Shown in pieces: positions 1 through 5,103 of a DNA stretch of 5,103 nt. The notes below the pieces were generated by a model. That model was not told the origin of the DNA and searched no databases. It worked only from the letters and a program-made list of their open reading frames with translations. The stretch covers positions 1-5,103 of the forward strand of contig CALDSM010000873.1 in assembly GCA_937923585.1 (NCBI GenBank), given 5' to 3'. Made by a program: the position numbers and the translations under genes. Source of the stretch: an uncultured bacterium. GTDB taxonomy: Bacteria; Hydrogenedentota; Hydrogenedentia; Hydrogenedentales; CAITNO01. The stretch's first letter is position 1. Each line of letters starts with the position of its first letter.

Positions 1-1
1 G

Positions 2-1504
2 GATTATGTGCCTCCGCCCATTCCGGTGAAACCCGCATTGGATGTGTGCATGTACTACTTCCCCGGATGGGAGTCGGACACCAAATGGGACTGCATCCGG
101 CGCACCGCGCCCATCCGTAAGCCGCTGCTCGGATACTACGACGAGAGCAACGTGGAATGCGTGGACTGGCAGATCAAGTGGGCGGTCGAAAACGGTGTGA
201 ACTGCTTCCTGGTGGACTGGTACTGGTGCGACGGCAGCCAGCACCTCACGCACTGGTTCGAGGCCTACCGCAAGGCGCGTTACCGCGATCAGCTTCAGGT
301 GGCGATCATGTGGGCCAACCACAATGCCCCGGGAACGCACTCGCGCGAGGACTGGCGCAAGGTGACGAGGGAGTGGATTGACCGCTACTTCAACCTGCCC
401 GCCTATTACCGCATCAACGGCAAACCGTCGCTGTTCCTCTGGAACCCGGCGGGACTGCGGCAGGACCTCGGCGGGTCCGATGCGGTCAAGGCCGCACTCG
501 ACGAATCGCAGGAAATGGCACGGGCCGCGGGGCACGGAGGCATCGAGTTTGTGGCCGTTAACGGCCACGAGACAAAGGAGCAGGCCGAGGTTCTGGCCAG
601 AGAGGGTTTCGGCGGGGCGACAAACTATCATGAATGGGGCAGGGCAGAGACCATGGCGGTTTCGCAGACAGAAGTTAAGTACAGCGATGTCGTCAAGACC
701 GCCCCTGATGCATGGAAAGAAAAGACCGCTCTGTACGCGCCCGGCCTGACCTACTATCCGGACGTAGACACCGGTTGGGACTCGCGACCCTGGCATGGCA
801 GCAAGTCCCTGGTCATCGGCGGGCGCACCGCGCCGCTCTTTGAGGACCTGCTGCGCGCAGGACGCGGCTATTGCGAGGCGCACAAACTGCCTTTCGTCGT
901 GCTGGGCCCGTGCAACGAATGGGGCGAAGGCAGTTATGTGGAACCGGCCAACGAATACGGCTTCGACATGTACGAGGCCATCCGCCGGGTGTTCGGCACC
1001 GGAGATCCGGCCGCATGGCCTGTGAATTACTCCCCGCGCGACCTTGGTTTGGGGCCGTACGATTTCCCTGTGGCGGTGTACAAGGGTGAGTGGACCTTCG
1101 ATTCCGGCAAAGAGGGGTGGTCCGAAATGATGGGCACCACTGCCGCCGAGGTTAAGGAAGGTTGTCTCACTTTCCAGACCTTGTCGGGCGATCCCGCGCT
1201 GGTGGCGTCCACACCTGGCCTCAATGCGGGCGAATTCCCCACACTCCTCCTTCGCATGCGCATCCGCGCTGCCGAGGTCCAGACCGGCAGCGCCCAGTTG
1301 TTCTGGTCCGCGCAAGGCTCGGGCACCAGCGAATCGGCCAGCGTACGCTTCCCAATTCAGGTGGACGGCCAGTTCCACGACTATACCGTGGATTTGACGC
1401 AAAACCCGCGCTGGCGCGGGCGGATCTCGATGCTGCGCTTGGACCCGGCGGACTTCAAGGGAGCCGAGATTGCCATTGACCGCATAACATTTCAGCGGCA
1501 ATAG
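2..1504 (+). CDS. GH99-like / WbsX-family glycan-active protein with C-terminal beta-sandwich module (5' partial)
   Basis: This gene probably hydrolyses or otherwise processes polysaccharide, in or beyond the periplasm. The reading frame is open to the window edge (codons for D-Y precede the GTG at 8) and no ribosome site is visible, so the true start and any signal peptide lie outside. Numbering from that GTG: YYFPGW at 16-21, GYYDE at 42-46, DWYW at 70-73, MWANH at 101-105 and NEWGEGSYVEP at 303-313. These are hallmarks of the WbsX/GH99-like TIM-barrel group. Glu304 and Glu307 have the E-x-x-E spacing of the catalytic pair in true GH99 endo-mannosidases (EWHEG in the human enzyme). Residues 370-498 form a second, beta-rich module (WTFDSGKEGW, LFWSAQ, HDYTVDL, WRGRISMLRLDP) resembling carbohydrate-binding or galactose-binding-like domains. 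Family assignment is firm. The substrate, and hydrolase versus other sugar activity, are unknown. Confidence 0.85.
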   Translation, partial: DYVPPPIPVKPALDVCMYYFPGWESDTKWDCIRRTAPIRKPLLGYYDESNVECVDWQIKWAVENGVNCFLVDWYWCDGSQHLTHWFEAYRKARYRDQLQVAIMWANHNAPGTHSREDWRKVTREWIDRYFNLPAYYRINGKPSLFLWNPAGLRQDLGGSDAVKAALDESQEMARAAGHGGIEFVAVNGHETKEQAEVLAREGFGGATNYHEWGRAETMAVSQTEVKYSDVVKTAPDAWKEKTALYAPGLTYYPDVDTGWDSRPWHGSKSLVIGGRTAPLFEDLLRAGRGYCEAHKLPFVVLGPCNEWGEGSYVEPANEYGFDMYEAIRRVFGTGDPAAWPVNYSPRDLGLGPYDFPVAVYKGEWTFDSGKEGWSEMMGTTAAEVKEGCLTFQTLSGDPALVASTPGLNAGEFPTLLLRMRIRAAEVQTGSAQLFWSAQGSGTSESASVRFPIQVDGQFHDYTVDLTQNPRWRGRISMLRLDPADFKGAEIAIDRITFQRQ

Positions 1505-1524
1505 ACCTTTTGAGATGAAGGCCG

Positions 1525-1563
1525 AAGACCGATTTGTCCATAACTTCTGGGATTCGGTCTTTT
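1525..1563 (+). terminator. Probable intrinsic terminator after the GH99-like gene
   Basis: An 8-bp perfect inverted repeat, AAGACCGA (1525-1532) and TCGGTCTT (1554-1561), flanks a 21-base loop that can form a further CCA/TGG pairing. The run TCTTTT ends the structure. It starts 20 bases after the stop codon and would separate this gene from hicAB. The stem is only half G+C and the loop is long, so its strength is uncertain. Confidence 0.45.
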
Positions 1564-1573
1564 GAATTCGGGC

Positions 1574-1603
1574 TTGCGCGATCCGGGACATTTAAGCGAT
1601 AAT
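1574..1603 (+). promoter_or_regulatory. Candidate sigma70-type promoter of hicAB
   Basis: TTGCGC (1574-1579) and GATAAT (1598-1603, five of six bases matching TATAAT) are separated by 18 bases. Transcription would start about 1609-1611, which coincides with the hicA ATG at 1610. The site lies just after the preceding gene's terminator, where a toxin-antitoxin promoter is expected. It was found by eye only. Confidence 0.45.
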
Positions 1604-1609
1604 TTCTCT

Positions 1610-1810
1610 ATGAAAGTTCGAGATGTCGTTCGGCTATTGCTTGAAGATGGCTGGAAACTGGCCCGCACACGCGGAAGTCATCACCATTTTCGCCATTCCG
1701 ATAAACCGGGAACGGTTACTGTCCCCGGCAATACGAGTTTCGATTTGCATCCGAAGACCCTTGCCAGCATCCTCAAGCAGGCGGGTCTCAGCAAGGAGGA
1801 TGACACATGA
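1610..1810 (+). CDS. hicA: HicA family toxin (mRNA interferase)
   Basis: The 66-residue protein is the toxin of a type II HicAB toxin-antitoxin pair. HicA toxins bind and cleave mRNA through a dsRBD-like fold with a catalytic histidine. The N-terminal MKVRDVVRLLLEDGW, the RGSHHHFRH motif (His24 being the likely catalytic residue), TVTVPG at 35-40 and the C-terminal LASILKQAGL helix match the family end to end. I chose ATG 1610, not the in-frame TTG at 1562, because family members begin at this M-K-x-x-D/E position and the extra 16 residues have no family character. No Shine-Dalgarno site precedes the ATG, and the candidate promoter would make the message leaderless. The stop overlaps the hicB start by four bases (ATGA). 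The gene appears complete. Confidence 0.9.
   Translation: MKVRDVVRLLLEDGWKLARTRGSHHHFRHSDKPGTVTVPGNTSFDLHPKTLASILKQAGLSKEDDT
1794..1799 (+). promoter_or_regulatory. Ribosome binding site of hicB
   Basis: AGGAGG lies inside the 3' end of hicA, seven bases before the hicB ATG. It is a near-perfect Shine-Dalgarno site, whereas hicA has none. This would favour antitoxin over toxin synthesis from the shared message. Confidence 0.8.
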
Positions 1811-2025
1811 AATATCTTGTTATCATCGAAAAGGGCCCGAACAATCTCTCCGCTTACGTGCCAGACCTTCCCGGATGCACGAGCGCCGGGAACACCCTGG
1901 AAGAAGTCCTCGCGGGGATTCGGGAAGCTGTTGAAGGACACCTGGAGGTCATGCGCGAATACGGCGATCCCATCCCGGAACCCACCACGGATTCCGTGCT
2001 TATCGAAGTCCCACTCGCAGTCTGA
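1807..2025 (+). CDS. hicB: HicB family antitoxin (short form)
   Basis: The 72-residue partner of HicA is expected to bind the toxin and block its active site. The start MKYLVIIEKG, the diagnostic PDLPGC at 19-24, the TLEEVLAGIREAVEGHLE helix (30-47) and the terminal beta strand SVLIEVPL match the HicB partial-RNase-H-like domain. The protein ends directly after that domain and has no C-terminal ribbon-helix-helix or helix-turn-helix DNA-binding segment. It is therefore the short form; longer HicB proteins carry such a domain and repress their own operon. It overlaps hicA by four bases and has its own strong ribosome site, so the two are translationally coupled. The gene appears complete. Confidence 0.9.
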   Translation: MKYLVIIEKGPNNLSAYVPDLPGCTSAGNTLEEVLAGIREAVEGHLEVMREYGDPIPEPTTDSVLIEVPLAV

Positions 2026-2113
2026 CGTTGACGATTCCGCACATTCGTGGCAACTTTCATTCTGCATGCGACCAATCCGGCCTGCAGATTTCGCGTGTAA
2101 CCGAAACTGTGGT

Positions 2114-2144
2114 TGCGCCCACTATCCTTGCAGCTGTGGGCACA
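2114..2144. repeat. Imperfect inverted repeat in the hicB-esterase gap
   Basis: TGCGCCCAC (2114-2122) and GTGGGCACA (2136-2144) pair at eight of nine positions around a 13-base loop. There is no T-run on either side, so it is not a clear intrinsic terminator. It is the only structure I see in the 190 bp between hicB and the esterase. I found no convincing promoter, RNA gene or small coding gene there. Confidence 0.3.
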
Positions 2145-2215
2145 CCGGCAGGGTTGAGCCCTGTTTCGTTGGATGAAGCCCCACGGAAGCCGACTTCAAC
2201 CCAAAGCACAACATT

Positions 2216-3112
2216 ATGAACACTCTGGCAAGACTGACCAGCCTCCTGTTGCTTGCCCTTTGTCTCGGCTGCACGAGAAATGCCACCGGCGGCTTCGTTG
2301 CCCACCGCAACATCCCCTACGCGACCATTCCCGGCGTGGACGCCAACCTGTTGAATCTGGACATTCACACGGCAGACCCCGCGCCTGCCAAGCCCGTCCC
2401 GGTGTTGATCTGGGTTCATGGCGGCGGATGGGCCGTCGGCGACAAATCCAACGGGATGCAGATCAAGCCCGCATGGTTCACCGGCGCCGGATACTGTCTT
2501 GTCAGCATCAATTACCGGCTGTCGCCAAGGCCGGCCAGTGACGCGCCTGACCGCGTGAAGTACCCCGTCCATGAACAGGACGTGGCATCGGCCATTGCCT
2601 GGGTCTATGCCCATGCCGCCGAATACGGCGGAGACCCTGAGCGCATCGCGCTGATGGGTCACTCGGCGGGCGCGCATTTGGTCTCCATCGTGAGCACGGA
2701 CGAATCTTTCTTGAAAGCCCACGACCTGCCGCTCAGCATCATCAAGGGCACGATCTCTCTGGACACGGACGGCTACAACATTCCGGCAGCCATGGAACCG
2801 GAGCCCCTGGAAATCTACGAGAACGGCTTCGGAACGGACCCCACCATTTGGAGGCAGGCCTCCGCGCTCTACCACGTGGCACCGGACAAAGGCATACCGC
2901 CGTTCCTGCTGGTGACCCGGGGGTTGCCCGAGCGCAGGAGGCTATCGGAGGAATTCGCTGCGGCGCTTCAGAAAGCGGGTGTAAAGGCAACGGTCCTACG
3001 CGCCACCGGTTACTCACACAATGATGTAAACCGGAAGATCGGTATGGCCGGCGAGGCGGTGGTCACGCCACCACTGATGAAATTTCTGGCGGACTGTATG
3101 GCGGGTAAGTGA
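2216..3112 (+). CDS. Lipoprotein alpha/beta-hydrolase (esterase/lipase, BD-FAE or HSL-like)
   Basis: This 298-residue protein is probably an envelope-anchored carboxylesterase, perhaps removing acyl groups from carbohydrates. The N-terminus is a short positively charged stretch, a leucine-rich core and LCLGC, so Cys19 is the likely lipidation site (Cys at -3 is unusual for a lipobox). HGGGW at 68-72 is the oxyanion-hole motif. SINYRLSP at 97-104 is the strand typical of hormone-sensitive-lipase-like and BD-FAE hydrolases. GHSAG at 148-152 is the nucleophile elbow with Ser150. GYSHND at 265-270 offers His268. The acid residue is not obvious: the usual HGxxD segment reads TRGLPERRR (234-242), leaving Glu239 as a candidate. 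The ATG at 2216 starts a proper signal peptide but has no good Shine-Dalgarno site. The gene is complete and convergent with ugd. The substrate cannot be read from sequence. Confidence 0.85.
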   Translation: MNTLARLTSLLLLALCLGCTRNATGGFVAHRNIPYATIPGVDANLLNLDIHTADPAPAKPVPVLIWVHGGGWAVGDKSNGMQIKPAWFTGAGYCLVSINYRLSPRPASDAPDRVKYPVHEQDVASAIAWVYAHAAEYGGDPERIALMGHSAGAHLVSIVSTDESFLKAHDLPLSIIKGTISLDTDGYNIPAAMEPEPLEIYENGFGTDPTIWRQASALYHVAPDKGIPPFLLVTRGLPERRRLSEEFAAALQKAGVKATVLRATGYSHNDVNRKIGMAGEAVVTPPLMKFLADCMAGK

Positions 3113-3131
3113 CGCACATCTGGTCTCACGC

Positions 3132-3157
3132 AAAAGAAGGCCGGCAAGGATGCCGGC
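3132..3157 (-). terminator. Intrinsic terminator of the ugd-like gene
   Basis: On the minus strand GCCGGC, a six-base loop ATCCTT and GCCGGC form a 6-bp all-G+C stem (3140-3157) followed by CTTCTTTTG. It begins about 34 bases after the dehydrogenase stop codon. On the plus strand no T-run follows, so it serves mainly the minus-strand gene. The same palindrome resembles dispersed repeats and could be both. Confidence 0.6.
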
Positions 3158-3190
3158 GCTCCCCGTAATGCCTGCTTTCATCTCGGCAGT

Positions 3191-4498
3191 TTACGCTTCG
3201 GGCCGTCCGATGCTGAAGTAGCGGAACCCGCTCTGTTTCATCACGCTGGGCGTGTACAGGTTGCGCCCGTCGAAGATGACGCGCTCGCGCATCAGTTCGC
3301 CCATGCGGGCGTAGTCCGGGCGTCGAAACTCGTTCCACTCCGTGGTGATTACCAGTCCGTCGGCACCTTCCAGTGCGGCGTAGTATTTGGGGACCACTTC
3401 CAACGTGTCGCCATAGTGGTCCTTGAGGCGCTGCCCGGCCACCGGGTCGTACACGCGCACTTTAGCGCCCGCCGAGCACAGGCCGTCCATTATTTCCACG
3501 GCCGGCGCGCCGCGCAGGTCGTCCGTGCGTGGCTTGAAACTGGCGCCCCAGACCGCAATGGTGCGCCCCGAAAGGTCGCCGCCGTAGTAGTCCACAATGC
3601 GGCGGATGAACTGTTCGCGGCGGCGGTCGTTGACCTCCTGCACGCCCTGGATGAGATCGCAGGGCACGTTCTTGTCCCGCGCCATGCGGATGCAGGTGGC
3701 CACGTCGCGCGGCAGCCCGGCGCCGCCGTAACCGAGGCCCGGAAAGAGGAAGGTCGAGCCGATGCGGCTGTCGGCGCCGACGGCCTCGCGCACATCGGCA
3801 ATGTCGCAGCCCCAGGCCTCGCACAAATCGGCGATCTGATTCATCAGGGAAATGCGCGCCGCGAGCATGACGTTGGTGGCGTATTTGGACATCTCCGCGC
3901 TGCGGCGGCCCATGATCAGAATCGGTTTGCCGGTGCGGAGGAAGGGCCCGTAGAGTTCCTTCATAATCTCGCAGACACGCACGTCCTCGCAGCCGACAAT
4001 GATGCGGTCGGGCCGCATGAAATCGTCCACCGCGGAGCCTTCCTTCATGAAGTCGGGGTTGACGACCACATCGCACGGGTGTTCGGAGTTTTCGCGGAGG
4101 ATCTTTTCCATCTGTTCGGCGGTGCCGGGCGGGCAGGTGCTCTTGTTCACCAGAATCCGGTATCCGGACATGGCCCCGGCAATCTGCCTGCTGGCGTCCA
4201 GCACGCGGCTCACGTCCGCCTCGCCGTCCTCACGTACCGGGGTGCCGACGCACAGGAACACCATCACCGAATTTGCCACGGCCTGGCGCAGATCCGTGGT
4301 GAAGGAAATGCGCTCCTCCTCCAGGTTGCGCGCAACCAGCTCCTCCAGCCCCGGCTCGTGGATGGGGAGTTTGCCCTGTGCCAGCAGGCTGATGCGGTCC
4401 GCGTCGCGGTCCATGCAGACGATCTGGTGGCCGTTCTCCGCCAGGCATGTGCCGGTCACAAGCCCCTGGTAGCCGGTGCCAATCACCGTAATCTTCAT
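3191..4498 (-). CDS. UDP-glucose 6-dehydrogenase family protein lacking the catalytic cysteine
   Basis: The family oxidises UDP-glucose (or related UDP/GDP-hexoses) twice with NAD+ to the uronate, supplying precursors for surface polysaccharide in the cytoplasm. This 435-residue protein is full length. It shows the NAD-binding GTGYQG at 7-12 with Asp30, CVGTP at 83-87, STCPPGT at 120-126, NPDFMKEGSAVDDF at 147-160, EMSKYATN at 202-209 and DSRIG at 243-247. The C-terminal UDP-binding domain has FKPRTDDLR at 321-329 and FDGRNLY at 409-415. The active-site loop reads GYGGAGLPRD (256-265) where the family has GYGGSCFPKD: the nucleophilic Cys is Gly261 (codon GGG at 3716-3718) and the Lys is Arg264. 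Hence the usual two-step reaction is doubtful and I give no gene symbol. A GGAG site sits eight bases before the ATG. The gene is monocistronic, between two terminators. Confidence 0.88.
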   Translation of the reverse strand: MKITVIGTGYQGLVTGTCLAENGHQIVCMDRDADRISLLAQGKLPIHEPGLEELVARNLEEERISFTTDLRQAVANSVMVFLCVGTPVREDGEADVSRVLDASRQIAGAMSGYRILVNKSTCPPGTAEQMEKILRENSEHPCDVVVNPDFMKEGSAVDDFMRPDRIIVGCEDVRVCEIMKELYGPFLRTGKPILIMGRRSAEMSKYATNVMLAARISLMNQIADLCEAWGCDIADVREAVGADSRIGSTFLFPGLGYGGAGLPRDVATCIRMARDKNVPCDLIQGVQEVNDRRREQFIRRIVDYYGGDLSGRTIAVWGASFKPRTDDLRGAPAVEIMDGLCSAGAKVRVYDPVAGQRLKDHYGDTLEVVPKYYAALEGADGLVITTEWNEFRRPDYARMGELMRERVIFDGRNLYTPSVMKQSGFRYFSIGRPEA

Positions 4499-4506
4499 GT
4501 GCTCAA

Positions 4507-4510
4507 CTCC
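4507..4510 (-). promoter_or_regulatory. Ribosome binding site of the ugd-like gene
   Basis: GGAG on the minus strand stands eight bases upstream of the ATG at 4498. It supports that start, which also begins directly with the MKITVIGTGY Rossmann strand. The roughly 110-base leader up to 4610 must hold the promoter, but I could not pick convincing -35/-10 boxes. Confidence 0.7.
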
Positions 4511-4610
4511 GAAAGAGGTTTGAGGCCGCTTCCACCCTTGACTTCGGTCTGAAACGGCCCGCCTTCAGCGCAATTTACGTCTTGAGACATTCCCGGATCA
4601 AGCCTGTGAC

Positions 4611-4650
4611 AGAAAGGAACGACGCGGCCACGGAAGATCCGGGCCGCGTC
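4611..4650 (-). terminator. Strong hairpin terminator after the NTF2-like lipoprotein gene
   Basis: GACGCGGCC (4621-4629) and GGCCGCGTC (4642-4650) are perfectly complementary. The stem continues with CGG/CCG around an AAGAT loop and one unpaired A at 4630. In the minus direction it is followed by the T-rich GTTCCTTTCT. It starts 25 bases after the lipoprotein stop codon and insulates the downstream dehydrogenase gene. Confidence 0.65.
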
Positions 4651-4674
4651 GCCATAAACTGCTCAAAACGGGTA

Positions 4675-5053
4675 TCAGAGACCGTCCACTTCCATGCCAG
4701 TGACCAGCCACTTGTCGTCTTCCCTGGCCAGGGTCAATTCGGCGGAAACGGCACCGGCGGTGCCCGAAAGATCCACCGGGTATACGGTGCAGGTTCCGTC
4801 CTTCATGGTGCGCTTGGCGTTCTCAAAACTGACCTTGGCGTCGTCCAGGTAGCCCGAATCAATGGCTTCCTTGATGAATTTCGCCAGCGTCGGCTTGTCA
4901 GCGGCCTGACTAGAAGTGAACTTCTCGGAGAAGGTCGCCATGAAGCTGTCCACATCCTTTGCGACAAGCGTCTTTCCCCATGCATCCAACGTCTGCTGGA
5001 TGAGCTCCTCGTCGCTGGGTCCCCTCATGCCGGCACAGCCGGCCAGCCCAAGG
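4675..5053 (-). CDS. Small NTF2-like (SnoaL/DUF4440-type) lipoprotein, 5' partial
   Basis: No enzyme activity can be assigned. The frame continues upstream of the ATG at 5028 as L-G-L-A-G-C-A-G before M-R-G-P-S. This is the end of a lipoprotein signal peptide with a classic LAGC lipobox, the Cys codon lying at 5035-5037. The real start is therefore beyond the genomic end at 5053, and the ATG at 5028 is internal. The mature protein would be 120 residues, tethered to a membrane by its lipidated Cys. DEELIQQTLDAWGKTLVAKD, then a SFMATFSEKF segment, a FIKEAIDSGYL helix and beta strands ending ELTLAREDDKWLVTGMEV follow the cone-shaped NTF2-like pattern of helix-helix-strand and a W-L-V-x-G strand. 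Such domains bind small ligands or serve structural roles. The 5' remainder is lost. Confidence 0.75.
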
Positions 5054-5103
5054 AGATCGGAAGAGCGTCGTGGAGGGAAAGAGTGTAGATCTCGGTGGTC
5101 GCC
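5054..5103. other. Illumina TruSeq adapter (not genomic)
   Basis: All 50 bases match the reverse complement of the TruSeq universal adapter, beginning AGATCGGAAGAGCGTCGTG and ending GATCTCGGTGGTCGCC. The one difference I can see is G at 5073 where the adapter has T. Genomic sequence ends at 5053. The tail should be trimmed before any annotation; it interrupts the lipoprotein gene above. Confidence 0.97.

Noticed and set aside
8..10. GTG as the true start of the GH99-like gene
   Set aside because: The frame is open to the window edge, and an exported enzyme starting here would lack a signal peptide.
1562..1609. Upstream TTG start for hicA adding 16 residues
   Set aside because: The extension overlaps the terminator tail and promoter boxes, has no ribosome site and is absent from the HicA family pattern.
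2026..2215. Small gene in the hicB-esterase gap (a 63-codon frame begins at 2028)
   Set aside because: There is no ribosome site, no recognisable protein character and the frame runs across the esterase start.
2057..2875. Long minus-strand open frame (272 codons) opposite the esterase and its upstream gap
   Set aside because: It lies antisense to a gene with full family motifs. Its translation has no recognisable domain and a composition typical of antisense frames in GC-rich DNA.
3416..4552. 378-codon plus-strand open frame opposite the dehydrogenase
   Set aside because: It is His/Ala/Val-rich low-complexity antisense translation with no motif; the minus strand encodes a complete recognised protein.
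4561..4600. Minus-strand promoter for the dehydrogenase (TTGATC, 17 bases, GTAAAT)
   Set aside because: The -10 box matches consensus at only three of six positions, so it is not distinguishable from chance.
1..5053. CRISPR array, tRNA/rRNA, insertion sequence or phage attachment site
   Set aside because: I saw no regularly spaced repeats, cloverleaf, transposase or terminal inverted repeats with target duplications.
4582..5088. 168-codon plus-strand open frame
   Set aside because: It is antisense to the lipoprotein gene and its C-terminus is translated adapter.

Overview
The window looks like one short assembled contig from a GC-rich bacterium, most likely metagenomic. A gene is cut at each end, and the last 50 bases are Illumina adapter rather than genome. 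The organism uses Shine-Dalgarno sites (good ones before hicB and ugd). A WbsX/GH99-like secreted hydrolase with a C-terminal beta-sandwich module, lipoprotein esterases of the HGGGW/GHSAG type, and a 'GCCGGC-aaggat-GCCGGC' intergenic palindrome suggest the PVC group or a relative (Planctomycetota, Lentisphaerota, Verrucomicrobiota, Hydrogenedentota). That assignment is an inference from gene flavour and is not proven here.

Layout. 2-1504 (+): 5'-truncated GH99-like/WbsX glycan-active protein, followed by a probable terminator at 1525-1563. 1574-2025 (+): a compact hicA-hicB toxin-antitoxin operon with its own candidate promoter and a 4-base ATGA overlap. 2026-2215: 190 bp without a convincing gene. 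2216-3112 (+): lipoprotein alpha/beta-hydrolase (esterase). 3132-3157: hairpin terminator between convergent genes. 3191-4498 (-): UDP-glucose 6-dehydrogenase family protein. 4611-4650: strong hairpin terminator. 4675-5053 (-): small NTF2-like lipoprotein, 5'-truncated by the contig end. 5054-5103: adapter.

How the genes relate. The GH99-like protein, the esterase and the sugar-nucleotide dehydrogenase all fit carbohydrate degradation or cell-surface polysaccharide metabolism. They are separate transcription units on two strands, so no shared pathway can be claimed. hicAB is a self-contained stress or stability module inserted among them.

The most interesting biological point is that the UDP-glucose dehydrogenase homologue has Gly where the family's catalytic Cys should be (GYGGAGLPRD instead of GYGGSCFPKD), although the rest of the fold signature is intact. 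I see no evidence of a larger undescribed system such as a CRISPR array, phage, transposon or defence island.
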